64,000 nt of DNA from Thauera sp. K11 (GTDB taxonomy: Bacteria; Pseudomonadota; Gammaproteobacteria; Burkholderiales; Rhodocyclaceae): assembly GCF_002354895.1 (NCBI RefSeq), contig NZ_CP023439.1, forward strand, positions 2,418,001 to 2,482,000. The letters are read 5' to 3'. The translations under genes were made by a program, and so were the position numbers. Within the stretch, counting starts at the first letter, position 1. Every line of letters starts with the position of its first letter. The notes beneath the pieces were generated by a model that saw nothing but the letters and a program-made list of their open reading frames with translations, ran no database searches and had not been told where the DNA came from. Positions 44,267 through 53,091 of this stretch are shown here, piece after piece.

Positions 44267-45325
44267 TCAAGCGGCTGCGCCGTCCTTGATCAGCCCGCGC
44301 TCCTTGGCCATGGTCATGGCGGTATCCATGATCATGTCTTCCTGGCCGCCAATCATCTTCTTGCGCCCAAGCTCGACCAGAATGTCGCGCGCCGGCACGC
44401 CAGTACGCTCGGCTGCACGCTTGGAGTGGAGCAGGAAGGTGGAATACACGCCGGCGAAACCCAGCGTCAGCGACTCGCGATCGACGCGTACCAGGTGATC
44501 CATCATCGGCACGATGATGTCTTCAGCGGCGTCCATCAGCTTGAACAGATCGACGCCGGTCTCCATGCCCATGCGTTCGCACACCGCCGCGAACACCTCG
44601 AGCGGCGTGTTGCCCGCACCAGCACCCAGCCCGGCCACCGAGCCATCGATACGCGTTGCGCCCGCCTCGATCGCGGCAATCGAATTGGCGATGCCCATGC
44701 CCAGGTTGTGGTGGCCATGAAAGCCGATCTCGGTCTCGGGCTTGAGCACTTCACGCAAGGCACTCACGCGCGCTCGAACATCGTCCGGCAGCATGTAGCC
44801 CGCAGAGTCGGTCACATACACGGTATGCGCGCCATAGGACTCCATCAGCTTGCCTTGTGCCGCAATGCCTGCCGCATCGTTCAGATGCGCCATCATCAGG
44901 AAACCCGTGGTGTCCATGCCGAGCTTGCGTGCGAAGGCGATGTGCTGCGGCGAGGTGTCGGCCTCGGTGCAGTGTGTCGCCACATGCACGCTGCGCGCGC
45001 CGGCATCGTAGGCGGCCTGCAGCTCCTTCATCGTGCCCAGCCCCGGAATCAGCAGCACGGAGACCTTGGCCTGCTTCATCTTCGAGGCGACTGCAGAGAT
45101 ATACGCCTCGTTGCTCGCCAGCGCGAAGCCATGCTGGAGCGAGTTGCCGCCCAGGCCTGCGCCATGGGTAACCTGAATATAGGGGATACCGGCGTCATCC
45201 AGCGCGGTGGCGACCTTCACCATCTGCTCGACGCTGATCTGCTCGCGCTTGGCATGCATGCCATCGCGCAGACACATGTCGTGCAGGATGACCTTGCGGC
45301 CCTTCAGAGCGTTCGTTGCGGTCAT
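44267..45325 (-). CDS. dmpG: 4-Hydroxy-2-oxovalerate aldolase
   Basis: The 352-residue aldolase splits 4-hydroxy-2-oxovalerate into pyruvate and acetaldehyde; acetaldehyde is channelled to DmpF. The metal-site and base segments are [11 protein letters not shown] near the N-terminus and [15 protein letters not shown] (HxH). ATG 45325 shares a base with the dmpF stop (TGATG); a GTG at 45328 is an alternative start. Confidence 0.95.
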   Translation of the reverse strand: MTATNALKGRKVILHDMCLRDGMHAKREQISVEQMVKVATALDDAGIPYIQVTHGAGLGGNSLQHGFALASNEAYISAVASKMKQAKVSVLLIPGLGTMKELQAAYDAGARSVHVATHCTEADTSPQHIAFARKLGMDTTGFLMMAHLNDAAGIAAQGKLMESYGAHTVYVTDSAGYMLPDDVRARVSALREVLKPETEIGFHGHHNLGMGIANSIAAIEAGATRIDGSVAGLGAGAGNTPLEVFAAVCERMGMETGVDLFKLMDAAEDIIVPMMDHLVRVDRESLTLGFAGVYSTFLLHSKRAAERTGVPARDILVELGRKKMIGGQEDMIMDTAMTMAKERGLIKDGAAA

Positions 45326-46239
45326 CACGCAGCCTCCGTCGCTTTCAACTTGATTTTCCCGGCCAGGATTTCCTCGGCGAACATCTCTGCGGTACGCGTC
45401 GCTGCCGCGGTCATGATGTCGAGGTTGCCGGCGTATTTCGGCAGGTAATCGCCCAACCCGGCCACTTCCATGAACACTGAAACCTTGTTGCCTTCGTAGA
45501 TCGGACCATTGACCAGCCTGTAGCCCGGCACGTACTTCTGCACCTCGCCGATCATCTTCAGGATCGACTCCGTGATGCGCGCATGATCCGGCTCGTCCTC
45601 GGTCAGGCAGTAGATCGTGTTGCGCATGATGAGCGGCGGCTCGGCCGGATTGATGATGGCCAGCGCCTTCCCCTTTTTCGCCCCGCCGACCACCTGGATC
45701 GCGTTCGAGGTGGTGTAGGTGAATTCATCCAGATTGGCGCGCGTGCCGGGCCCCACCGACTTCGACGCCAGGCTGGCGACGATCTCGGCGTATTCGACAC
45801 CCTGCACGCTCGAAACCGCATACACGATGGGGATCGTGGCTTGGCCCGCGCAGGAGATCATGTTCACGTTCATCTCGACGCGGTCGGCGTGCTCGCGCAA
45901 ATTCACCGGCGGAACGCACAGGGGGCCGATGGCCGCCGGTGTGAGATCGATCATCATCACGCCCAGCTCGTTCAGCTTGCGGCTATTCTCGGCATGCACG
46001 TAGGCGCTGGTGGCGTCGAAGGCAATCTGGATGTTGTCATCCAGGACGTGGGGCAGCAGCCCATCCACGCCATCTGCGGTGGTCTTCAGTCCCATCTCGC
46101 GTGCCCGCGCCAGACCCTCGGAGTTGGGATCGATACCCACCATCCAAACCGGCTCGAGCACTGGGCTACGCTTGATCTTGTACATGAGGTCGGTGCCGAT
46201 GTTTCCGGAACCGATCAAGGCACATCGAATCTTCTTCAT
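45325..46239 (-). CDS. dmpF: Acetaldehyde dehydrogenase (acylating)
   Basis: ATG 46239 gives 304 residues, the normal family length; the longer upstream frame is spurious. The NAD-binding [16 protein letters not shown] and the catalytic-Cys segment [15 protein letters not shown] are present. It converts acetaldehyde to acetyl-CoA and forms a channelling complex with DmpG. Its start overlaps the dmpI stop (ATGA). Confidence 0.95.
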   Translation of the reverse strand: MKKIRCALIGSGNIGTDLMYKIKRSPVLEPVWMVGIDPNSEGLARAREMGLKTTADGVDGLLPHVLDDNIQIAFDATSAYVHAENSRKLNELGVMMIDLTPAAIGPLCVPPVNLREHADRVEMNVNMISCAGQATIPIVYAVSSVQGVEYAEIVASLASKSVGPGTRANLDEFTYTTSNAIQVVGGAKKGKALAIINPAEPPLIMRNTIYCLTEDEPDHARITESILKMIGEVQKYVPGYRLVNGPIYEGNKVSVFMEVAGLGDYLPKYAGNLDIMTAAATRTAEMFAEEILAGKIKLKATEAA

Positions 46240-46463
46240 GGTTTCTGCTCCTGCAATGCGGCGCGACGCTGTCGCTCGGCGCGTTCCGCCATCGTGATTC
46301 CGGCCACGAAGAACTCTTCGCCGCCGTGCTCGGTAATGAGCATTCTCACGGTCTCCGGACTGCATTCCAGGCTGCGCGCCACCGCCTCGGTGACCGCAGC
46401 GGCGACCTTGCGCTTTTGCTCACCCGTGCGGCCCTGCATCATGTGCATTTCAATGATTGGCAT
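46236..46463 (-). CDS. dmpI: 4-Oxalocrotonate tautomerase
   Basis: The 75-residue product starts [12 protein letters not shown], giving Pro-1 as catalytic base and Arg-11 in the mature protein. The conserved [11 protein letters not shown] and EEFFVAG segments follow. It isomerises 2-hydroxymuconate to 4-oxalocrotonate. It has a C-terminal extension of about ten residues over the 62-residue classic enzyme. Confidence 0.93.
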   Translation of the reverse strand: MPIIEMHMMQGRTGEQKRKVAAAVTEAVARSLECSPETVRMLITEHGGEEFFVAGITMAERAERQRRAALQEQKP

Positions 46464-46490
46464 GTGTTGTCTCCGACTCAGTCCTGAGGC

Positions 46491-47294
46491 TTACTCGACA
46501 AAGCGCATCGACACGCTGCCAAGTTCCTGGAAGCGGGCAGTCACGCTGTCACCCGGCTTGACTGCAACCGCTTCGGTGATCCCGCCACTCATGACGAAAC
46601 TTCCGGCGGGCAAGGTTTCGCCGAGCTCGGCGAGGATATTCACCAGCATGGCGATGGCGTCAGCGGGATGGCCCATCACCGCTGCGGATGCCCCCATGCC
46701 GACGATCTCGCCATTCTTCTCCATCACCACGCCGAGCGTTCTGAGGTCGAGTTCATCGACATAGCGCGCTCGCCCACCACCGACGAAACGCGCCGACGAG
46801 CCGTTGTCGGCAATGACGCTGGCCAGATCGAACTTGAATCCCGAAAAGCGCGAGTCGATGATCTCGACCGCCGGCAGCACGTAGTCCGTCGCGTCCAGCA
46901 CGTCCTGGCGCGTGCAGCCGGGACCGGCCAGCGCCTTCTTCATCACGAATGCCACTTCGCACTCGACGCGCGGATGCACCAGGTCGGACGTCGAGATCGC
47001 GGCGTTTTCGGGGCGCGCCATGCGATCGGTGAGGAAGCCGATCGACGGCACACTGACCCCCATCTGCTGCATCTTCGCCTTCGATGTGAGCCCGGCCTTC
47101 CAGCCCACCAGCTTGTGGCCCTTGGCGATGAAGCGACGGCGCAGTTCGTTCTGGACCGCATACCCATCACCGATCGTCATGCCGGGATATTCGTCGGTCA
47201 GCTTGGGGATGGCGTAGGCCCGGGTCTGCGCGCCTTCGACGCGCTCGCAGAGGCGAACGATGTCCTCGCGGGACAAGGTGATGTTCATGCTCAT
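46491..47294 (-). CDS. dmpH: 4-Oxalocrotonate decarboxylase
   Basis: ATG 47294 overlaps the dmpE stop (ATGA) and gives 267 residues. It belongs to the hydratase/decarboxylase (FAA hydrolase-like) family together with DmpE: KLVGWKAGLTSKAKMQQMG and the metal-site CEVAFVMKKALAGPG segment are visible. It decarboxylates 4-oxalocrotonate to 2-hydroxypenta-2,4-dienoate and works in a complex with DmpE. Confidence 0.94.
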   Translation of the reverse strand: MSMNITLSREDIVRLCERVEGAQTRAYAIPKLTDEYPGMTIGDGYAVQNELRRRFIAKGHKLVGWKAGLTSKAKMQQMGVSVPSIGFLTDRMARPENAAISTSDLVHPRVECEVAFVMKKALAGPGCTRQDVLDATDYVLPAVEIIDSRFSGFKFDLASVIADNGSSARFVGGGRARYVDELDLRTLGVVMEKNGEIVGMGASAAVMGHPADAIAMLVNILAELGETLPAGSFVMSGGITEAVAVKPGDSVTARFQELGSVSMRFVE

Positions 47295-48088
47295 ACCGCA
47301 CTGCTCCCGGAAAACTTGACGTGACAACTACCGAGGCCGCCCACCGTGCACACCAGCTCGTCGCCATCGACCACCGGCACCAAGGCCGACTGCGAGCCCG
47401 ACAGGATCAACTCGCCCGCCTTGAACGGGATGCCGAGCTCGCCGAGCGTATTGGCAAGCCAGGCCACGGCGTTCGCCGGCGAACCCTGCACCGCCGCACC
47501 GACGCCAGTGGAGAACACCTCGCCATTCTTCTCCAGCACCATGCCGGCGAGGGTGATGTCGAGCTTGCGCGGGTCTCCCTTGGTCTTGCCAAGCACATAG
47601 ACGCCGCACGACGCGTTGTCTGCCACGGTGTCCTGGATCTTGATGTTCCACGCCGTGACGCGCGAATCGACGATCTCGAAACAGGGCACGACGTAGTCGG
47701 TGGCGCGGATTACATCCATCGCGGTGACGCCAGGCCCCTTCAGGTCTTCCTTGAGCACGAAGGCCAGTTCGGCCTCGGCCTTGGGCTGGATCAGGGTGCT
47801 CAGGTCGAGCGTGTCGCCTTCCTGATAGACCATGCCCGAGGTCAGCATGCCGAAGTCGGGCTGGTAAACACCGAGGAAGTCCTGCACCGGCTTGCTGGTC
47901 GCACCGATCTTCTTGCCGACGATGGTTTCGCCTGCCGCCAGTCGTCGGGCAACGAATCGCTCCTGGATCCGGTACGCATCGGCGATGGTGATGTCGGGTT
48001 CGCGCTCACGTAGCGGAGCGACCGTGCGGCGGTCGCGCCAGCACTCGTAAAGCTCGTCGCCGTACTGCTTGATCTTGCTGTCGTCCAT
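47291..48088 (-). CDS. dmpE: 2-Oxopent-4-enoate hydratase
   Basis: The 265-residue product is homologous to DmpH; the typical segments are IVGKKIGATSKPVQDFLGV and AEAELAFVLKEDLKGPG (metal-binding Glu residues). It hydrates 2-hydroxypenta-2,4-dienoate to 4-hydroxy-2-oxovalerate. It directly follows dmpC with an 8-base gap, so the dmpD hydrolase found here in Pseudomonas-type operons is missing. Confidence 0.94.
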   Translation of the reverse strand: MDDSKIKQYGDELYECWRDRRTVAPLREREPDITIADAYRIQERFVARRLAAGETIVGKKIGATSKPVQDFLGVYQPDFGMLTSGMVYQEGDTLDLSTLIQPKAEAELAFVLKEDLKGPGVTAMDVIRATDYVVPCFEIVDSRVTAWNIKIQDTVADNASCGVYVLGKTKGDPRKLDITLAGMVLEKNGEVFSTGVGAAVQGSPANAVAWLANTLGELGIPFKAGELILSGSQSALVPVVDGDELVCTVGGLGSCHVKFSGSSAV

Positions 48089-48096
48089 GATTCGCC

Positions 48097-49557
48097 TCAG
48101 AGCTTGACGCAGACGTTGCGCGTTTCGGTGTAGAACTCGAGCGAATGCACGCCGCCTTCGCGCCCGATGCCGGACTGTTTCGAGCCGCCGAACGGCGTGC
48201 GCAGATCACGAAGGAACCAGCTGTTCACCCAGGTGATGCCAACCTCGATGCGTGCGGCCATGCGGTGACCACGCGCCAGGTTTGTGGTCCAGATGGTGGT
48301 CGACAGACCATAGACGTTGTCGTTGGCGAGATTGACCACTTCATCCTCGGAGTCGAAGGGACGGATGTGGCAGCACGGCCCGAAGATCTCCTCGCGCACA
48401 ACGGCGGCATCGTCAGACAGGCCGGTCCAGATCGTCGGTTGCACCCAGGCCCCATCCGCCAGCTCGCCCGCCATCTCGGGAACCCCACCGCCGGTCACGA
48501 CGGTTGCGCCCTCCTCCACCGCCTTGCGGTAGTAGGACAGCACCTTCTCGCGATGCTCGTGGCTGATCAGCGGACCGTAGTTCGCGTCGTGATCCTCGGG
48601 CCGCCCGTACTTCACCGCCTCGGCCCTGGCCTTAAGCGCCTGCACGAAACGCTCGAAGATCGGCCGCTCGACATAGACGCGCTCGGTACCGAGGCAGACC
48701 TGCCCAGTATTGAGGAAGGACGAACGGAAGATGCCTTCCACCGCAGCATCGAAATCGCAGTCGGCGAAGACGATGCCGGCATTCTTGCCGCCCAGTTCGA
48801 AGGACACGTCGCGCATGCCTTCCGAGGCTGCCTTCATGATGGCCGTACCAGTTCGGGTTTCGCCGGTGAAGGTGATCGCGTCGACGCCCGGGTGCTGGGT
48901 CAGGAACTCACCGGCCGAATCCGGCCCGAAACCGTGCACGACGTTGTACACGCCCTTCGGGATGCCGACCGCGTTCATCACCTCACCCAGCAGCGCCGCC
49001 GTCTGCGGCGACTCCTCGGACGGCTTGACCACCACCGTATTGCCGCATGCCAGCGCGGGCCCGACCTTCCAGGTCATCAGCATGAAGGGCGCGTTCCACG
49101 GGCAGATGACGCCGATCACCCCCTTCGGCACGCGCATCGCGTAATTCAGCGCGCCGCGCCCGTCCGGCGTCGCCATCTGGAACGACTCGGACGCCACATT
49201 CTTGATGACGTCGGCGAACACCTTGAAATTGGCCGCGCCACGCGGAATGAACACATGGCGCATTACATGGCTGGGCTGACCGGTGTCGGCCATCTCGGCG
49301 GCAACGAAATCCTCGAAACGCCGCGTGATCTCGTTGGCGACGCCATACAGCAGATCGACACGCTGCTCGGTCGTCAGGCCGCCCCACTCGCCCCGCAGCG
49401 CGGCACGCGCTGCCCTGACGGCAGCATCGACCTCAGGACGGCCCGCCTCGGTGACGGAGGCGATGACCCGGTTGTCGAGCGGCGAGCGCTTCTCAAAGCG
49501 ACGACCGCTAACCGAGGCCTGGTACTCGCCAGCGATGAAGTTTTCTACAAGACGCAT
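48097..49557 (-). CDS. dmpC: 2-Hydroxymuconic semialdehyde dehydrogenase (second copy)
   Basis: The 486-residue enzyme has the general base in FELGGKNAG and the catalytic Cys in FLNTGQVCLGTERV. It is the first gene of the leftward lower operon dmpC-E-H-I-F-G and closely resembles the copy at 37734-39194. A promoter block similar to that copy lies about 100-170 bases upstream. Confidence 0.94.
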   Translation of the reverse strand: MRLVENFIAGEYQASVSGRRFEKRSPLDNRVIASVTEAGRPEVDAAVRAARAALRGEWGGLTTEQRVDLLYGVANEITRRFEDFVAAEMADTGQPSHVMRHVFIPRGAANFKVFADVIKNVASESFQMATPDGRGALNYAMRVPKGVIGVICPWNAPFMLMTWKVGPALACGNTVVVKPSEESPQTAALLGEVMNAVGIPKGVYNVVHGFGPDSAGEFLTQHPGVDAITFTGETRTGTAIMKAASEGMRDVSFELGGKNAGIVFADCDFDAAVEGIFRSSFLNTGQVCLGTERVYVERPIFERFVQALKARAEAVKYGRPEDHDANYGPLISHEHREKVLSYYRKAVEEGATVVTGGGVPEMAGELADGAWVQPTIWTGLSDDAAVVREEIFGPCCHIRPFDSEDEVVNLANDNVYGLSTTIWTTNLARGHRMAARIEVGITWVNSWFLRDLRTPFGGSKQSGIGREGGVHSLEFYTETRNVCVKL

Positions 49558-49659
49558 GGTCCCCCCACATATGAAGTTGTTAGCCAGTCCGTCCGGGATC
49601 TCCGTCGAACACCGCTTGGAATCACCGTGTCACGGGCCCTTGACTGCAGCTTGAGTAAG

Positions 49660-49725
49660 AGTCTAGAAAAGACACGAAATACCGTCTAATACTTTGTTAT
49701 CGATTCATTAATACCTATTAGGTAT
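49660..49725 (-). promoter_or_regulatory. Promoter/operator block upstream of dmpC (second copy)
   Basis: Reading leftward: palindrome ATACCTAATAGGTAT (49725-49711, perfect 7+1+7), AAAGTATTAGACGGTAT (49695-49679) and CTAGACT (49666-49660), spaced 15 and 12 bases apart exactly as at the other dmpC gene, although the spacers themselves differ. This points to a shared regulator for the lower pathway, separate from the sigma54 promoter of the hydroxylase. Confidence 0.65.
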
Positions 49726-49736
49726 GTATACACGAC

Positions 49737-49763
49737 AAAAAAAGAGGCGCACGCGGCGCCCCG
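49737..49763 (-). terminator. Intrinsic terminator of the dmpB-KLMNOP operon
   Basis: On the minus strand GGGGCGC and GCGCCTC flank a short loop and are followed by seven T residues (49743-49737). It lies 17 bases past the dmpP stop and separates the upper operon from the lower operon. Confidence 0.75.
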
Positions 49764-49779
49764 GATCGTGCATCTGCCC

Positions 49780-50841
49780 TCAGATCGCTTTGAACAAGGG
49801 ACTCCGGACCTGTTGTGCGTCCGCTGCGGAGATGAACTTCTCGGTGTAGATGTCGCGCTCGAACAAGCGACCCTGCATCAGCGTCGTGATGCACGCCTCG
49901 ATCATCAAGGGCGGCCCGCACAGATAGGCCTTGTTGCCACGGAAATCATTGTCGAACGCCGCTTTCGCCGCCTCATGCACAAAGCCGCGGAAACCGCTCC
50001 AGTCAGACCCCTCCGGCTCGTGCGACAGCGCCGGCACGTAACGGAAGTTGTCGTGCTTCTCGGCCAGCGCGAGAAACTCGTCGTGGTAGTAGAGCTCGCT
50101 GCGATTACGCTGCCCATAGACCAGCGTAATGGGCAGTTCGAACCCCTCTTCCAGAAGGTCGAGGATCATCGAACGCGGGCTCGACAGCCCCGAACCGCCG
50201 GCCATGAAAACGACGGGCACCTTCGCCGATTTCTTTACGAAGAAGCGACCATAGGGTCCGCTGAGGCGCATCCGATCACCGGCCAGCAGCTTCTCGTGGA
50301 TGTAAGTCGTGGCTTCACCACCAGGCACGATGCGGATGTTGAGTTCGATCTCGTCGCACTGCGAGGGCACGCTGGCGATCGAGAACGCACGGCTGCCGAT
50401 TGCGCCCGGCAGTTCGAGGTTGATGTACTGACCGGCCTGAAAGCGGATGCCTTCAGGATCATCGAGCTTGATCCAGACGCCCTTGATCGTCGGCGTCAAG
50501 GTCTCGATCCGGCTCACCACGCCATCGAAATCGCGCACCGGCAGATTTTCGGCATCCGGGTCTTCCTCGATCTCGGCTTCGATGACGAGGTCGCTCTCTG
50601 CCCGGGCACAACAGGCCAGGCACTTGCCTTCATCCCGCTCGAAATCCATCAGGGCGAAAGTCGAAGCCTCGCCATGATCGATCTCGCCATCGGTCACCTG
50701 AATCTTGCAGGTCGCACACAGCCCGTGACAGCAGGCATGCGGCAGATAGATGCCGGCGCGCAGTGCCGCATCGAGAATCGTCTGCCCCTCCTCGATCTCG
50801 ATGGTCTGGCCAAGCGGCTCGATGGTCAGTTCGTAACTCAT
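49780..50841 (-). CDS. dmpP: Phenol hydroxylase reductase (second copy)
   Basis: ATG 50841 gives 353 residues; an upstream extension is not family-like. The [2Fe-2S] ligands are in CCHGLCATC and CLACC, FAD binding in RAFSIAS and NAD binding in GGSGLSSP and YLCGPPLMIE. It passes electrons from NADH to DmpN. It is the last gene of the complete upper operon. Confidence 0.95.
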   Translation of the reverse strand: MSYELTIEPLGQTIEIEEGQTILDAALRAGIYLPHACCHGLCATCKIQVTDGEIDHGEASTFALMDFERDEGKCLACCARAESDLVIEAEIEEDPDAENLPVRDFDGVVSRIETLTPTIKGVWIKLDDPEGIRFQAGQYINLELPGAIGSRAFSIASVPSQCDEIELNIRIVPGGEATTYIHEKLLAGDRMRLSGPYGRFFVKKSAKVPVVFMAGGSGLSSPRSMILDLLEEGFELPITLVYGQRNRSELYYHDEFLALAEKHDNFRYVPALSHEPEGSDWSGFRGFVHEAAKAAFDNDFRGNKAYLCGPPLMIEACITTLMQGRLFERDIYTEKFISAADAQQVRSPLFKAI

Positions 50842-50851
50842 CGCTACGCCC

Positions 50852-51208
50852 TCAGGCCACTTTAAGCAAGGAGTTGAGGCCAGGGGTGTGGAAGCGGATC
50901 TGATCCTTGTGTCCGATGCCGTTCTCGGCAAGGCTCTTGGAGAAATCCGGTGTGAAGGGCTTGTTGTCCTTCATCCACTCGACCTTCTTCCAGTCCAGCG
51001 CAGCGCTGTCGGGGTCCGGCGCGACAAGCGCCGTCAGCGGCCCATTCACCATCTCGCCGAAGGGCATGTCGATGGGCAGGCACATCATCAGGGACGAGGC
51101 AAAGAGCAGGTGGTGATCCCAGCTCGCATAGACGATCTGTTTGCCACCGAAGTGCTCGATGCTATCGCGCGGCACACCGATGTATTCCTTGAGTGCGGTC
51201 ACAGCCAT
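50852..51208 (-). CDS. dmpO: Phenol hydroxylase gamma subunit (second copy)
   Basis: The 118-residue product starts AVTALKEYIGVPRDSIEHFG and matches the first copy at 34165-34521, with some replacements in the central part (MMCLPIDMPFGEMV). It is the small subunit of the hydroxylase. The gene is 10 bases from dmpP. Confidence 0.93.
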   Translation of the reverse strand: MAVTALKEYIGVPRDSIEHFGGKQIVYASWDHHLLFASSLMMCLPIDMPFGEMVNGPLTALVAPDPDSAALDWKKVEWMKDNKPFTPDFSKSLAENGIGHKDQIRFHTPGLNSLLKVA

Positions 51209-51234
51209 GATTCAGTCTCCATTTTTTTGGTAAC

Positions 51235-51263
51235 AGCGCGCGCCCATGTCCAGGGCGCGCGCT
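51235..51263 (-). promoter_or_regulatory. Intercistronic stem-loop between dmpN and dmpO
   Basis: AGCGCGCGCCC (51235-51245) is inverted at 51253-51263 as an 11-bp stem with a 7-base loop, between dmpN and dmpO. The first copy has a different stem-loop at the same junction (34095-34130). Confidence 0.55.
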
Positions 51264-51280
51264 CTGCCGTCAGATGCGGG

Positions 51281-52798
51281 TCAGCGGTTCGACGTGGCGA
51301 GGTTGCGCCATTCGTTGAAGTGTTTCTGATCCCGCGATCCGTCGTAATCGCCGTTATCCGAGCCATCACGCAGGCCGACCCAGTCCATCCACGCGGGTAC
51401 GTCACCGCCGAACTCCCTGAACAGCGCCGGCATCGGCAGCCAGGCCTGGATGTACTTCTCCGGCTCGTGCTCGAAGATGTCCTTGCAGCCGTCGGAGCAG
51501 AACTGGTACTTCTCGCCCTTGTAGACCGTTTCACGATGGCAGATCATCGTCGGATCGTCGGGCTCGGTAAACACGCTCGGCAACTGGCAGCACTGGCACA
51601 GGCGCGCCAGGCCGAAGTTCTTGAACGGCGTACCAGCGGCCTTCAGCTTCTTGATGTGCTCCCAGCGCGGGCGGTAGTACTTGTCGAAGGTGGTCGGATA
51701 CTTGGCCGACAGCCAGTCCATGTCCTCCTCGGGCGGGATCCAGCTGTGGAAGGACGTGCCGAAGCTCCACTGGTACAAGCCCAGCATGAACTGGTGCGAC
51801 ATGTGGTCGATCGCCTTTTCGGCGTCATCCCAGCCCTTCGGCGGACGGATGCCGTAGCGCGCCAGATCGCGGAACAGCGCGCCGCCGTTCTCCACGCCGT
51901 AGATCTCCCAGGCCTCACGCCAGGACATCACGCGCTTGGGCAGCATGTAATCCATCATCGTGCTGACCAGCCCCAGCACGCGGAAGCCGCGCCAGAACCA
52001 CTTGTCGATCCAGGCCTGCACGATCGGCAGGTTGTCCGGGTCCTGCTCCAGCATGAACTTGATGCACTCCAGGCCCAGCGTCATGTGGCGTGCTTCGTCC
52101 GACTGCGCGGAGAAACCGAAGGTCACCGTCGCCATGTCGCCGTTGTAGGCGGCACCGGACATGAAGGGCACGAACAGCAGGTTCGTCAGCACGTACTCGA
52201 ACGAGAAGCCGATCGCGATCATGAACTCGAACGGCCCGGCAGACATCGCATCGTCGAAGAAGGAACGCGCCACCGAGGTGTACCAGATGCGGTCGCGCGC
52301 ATCGACGAAGGCATGGAAGCCGTCGTAGTAGCGGTTGTAGTTCGACATCGCATGGATCTGTGTCTGCGCATGGCGGATCTCGTCGATCGCCTGCATCTGA
52401 CACGCCACCTGCGTGCCGACACCCGGAAACTCACGGCCGGCGCGGGAAAAACCTTTATGGGCGGCGTATTCGCCCGGGCTGATCGCCTGCAGGAAGATCT
52501 TCAGCGCCGACAGATAGCGTGCGTCGGTGAGGTTAAGGTGGCCGTTGTTCTGCGCATGGGCGTCGATGATGGCGTAGAACTTGCGCTCCTTCTCGGCCTG
52601 GTATTTCCAGTAGGCATCCATCGTCAGGCGGAACGGGTCTTCCCACTTGTCCCAATCGTGAACCTTGATGCCTTCGTACTTGACGTACGGAAACAGCGCA
52701 TCCTTCGACTGATAGCTCGGCTCCCAGCCCAGATCACGCGTCAGTGCGCGATAGCGCTCTTTCATACCCAGCTTCTTCTTGGCAACTTTCATGTCCAT
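51281..52798 (-). CDS. dmpN: Phenol hydroxylase alpha subunit, diiron oxygenase (second copy)
   Basis: The 505-residue product keeps both diiron EXXH motifs, AIDEIRHAQTQ and QSDEARHMTLGLE, and the Cys-rich YHS-like segment near the C-terminus (CQCCQLPSVF, QFCSDGCKDIF). It is the catalytic subunit that makes catechol from phenol. Differences from the first copy are spread through the protein and concentrate in the last 40 residues. Confidence 0.95.
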   Translation of the reverse strand: MDMKVAKKKLGMKERYRALTRDLGWEPSYQSKDALFPYVKYEGIKVHDWDKWEDPFRLTMDAYWKYQAEKERKFYAIIDAHAQNNGHLNLTDARYLSALKIFLQAISPGEYAAHKGFSRAGREFPGVGTQVACQMQAIDEIRHAQTQIHAMSNYNRYYDGFHAFVDARDRIWYTSVARSFFDDAMSAGPFEFMIAIGFSFEYVLTNLLFVPFMSGAAYNGDMATVTFGFSAQSDEARHMTLGLECIKFMLEQDPDNLPIVQAWIDKWFWRGFRVLGLVSTMMDYMLPKRVMSWREAWEIYGVENGGALFRDLARYGIRPPKGWDDAEKAIDHMSHQFMLGLYQWSFGTSFHSWIPPEEDMDWLSAKYPTTFDKYYRPRWEHIKKLKAAGTPFKNFGLARLCQCCQLPSVFTEPDDPTMICHRETVYKGEKYQFCSDGCKDIFEHEPEKYIQAWLPMPALFREFGGDVPAWMDWVGLRDGSDNGDYDGSRDQKHFNEWRNLATSNR

Positions 52799-52812
52799 GG
52801 TGCGCTCCTCGC

Positions 52813-53082
52813 TCAGCTGTTCCAGGTCAGGGTCAGCGTGTCTTCGTCTTCGTCCACGTTGCCCGAGAGGGTGATCAGGTTGATTTGCAGTTCCTGAAGA
52901 TCAAATGCACGCCCGAGTTGCTCCTCGATGGTCTCGCGACGGATCACGAGATGATCGGGCGCATCGATCTTCACCATCGCCGGCTGGCGATTGACGACGG
53001 CCTTCGGGTTGTCGATCTCGATGGCATCGATGATCGGACGGGTTTCTTCGTTGGCTTGTAGGGCAATGAATACGGTCGACAT
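52813..53082 (-). CDS. dmpM: Phenol hydroxylase effector subunit (second copy)
   Basis: The 89-residue coupling protein starts STVFIALQANEETRPIIDAI and ends EDEDTLTLTWNS, almost identical in layout to the first copy. It is required for efficient turnover of the hydroxylase. Confidence 0.94.
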   Translation of the reverse strand: MSTVFIALQANEETRPIIDAIEIDNPKAVVNRQPAMVKIDAPDHLVIRRETIEEQLGRAFDLQELQINLITLSGNVDEDEDTLTLTWNS

Positions 53083-53091
53083 TGCGACTCC

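Noticed and set aside
50888..52897. Long plus-strand frame (669 codons) opposite dmpN/dmpO
   Set aside because: It mirrors the diiron oxygenase gene, whose motifs are unambiguous; the translation is His/Arg/Val-rich noise.
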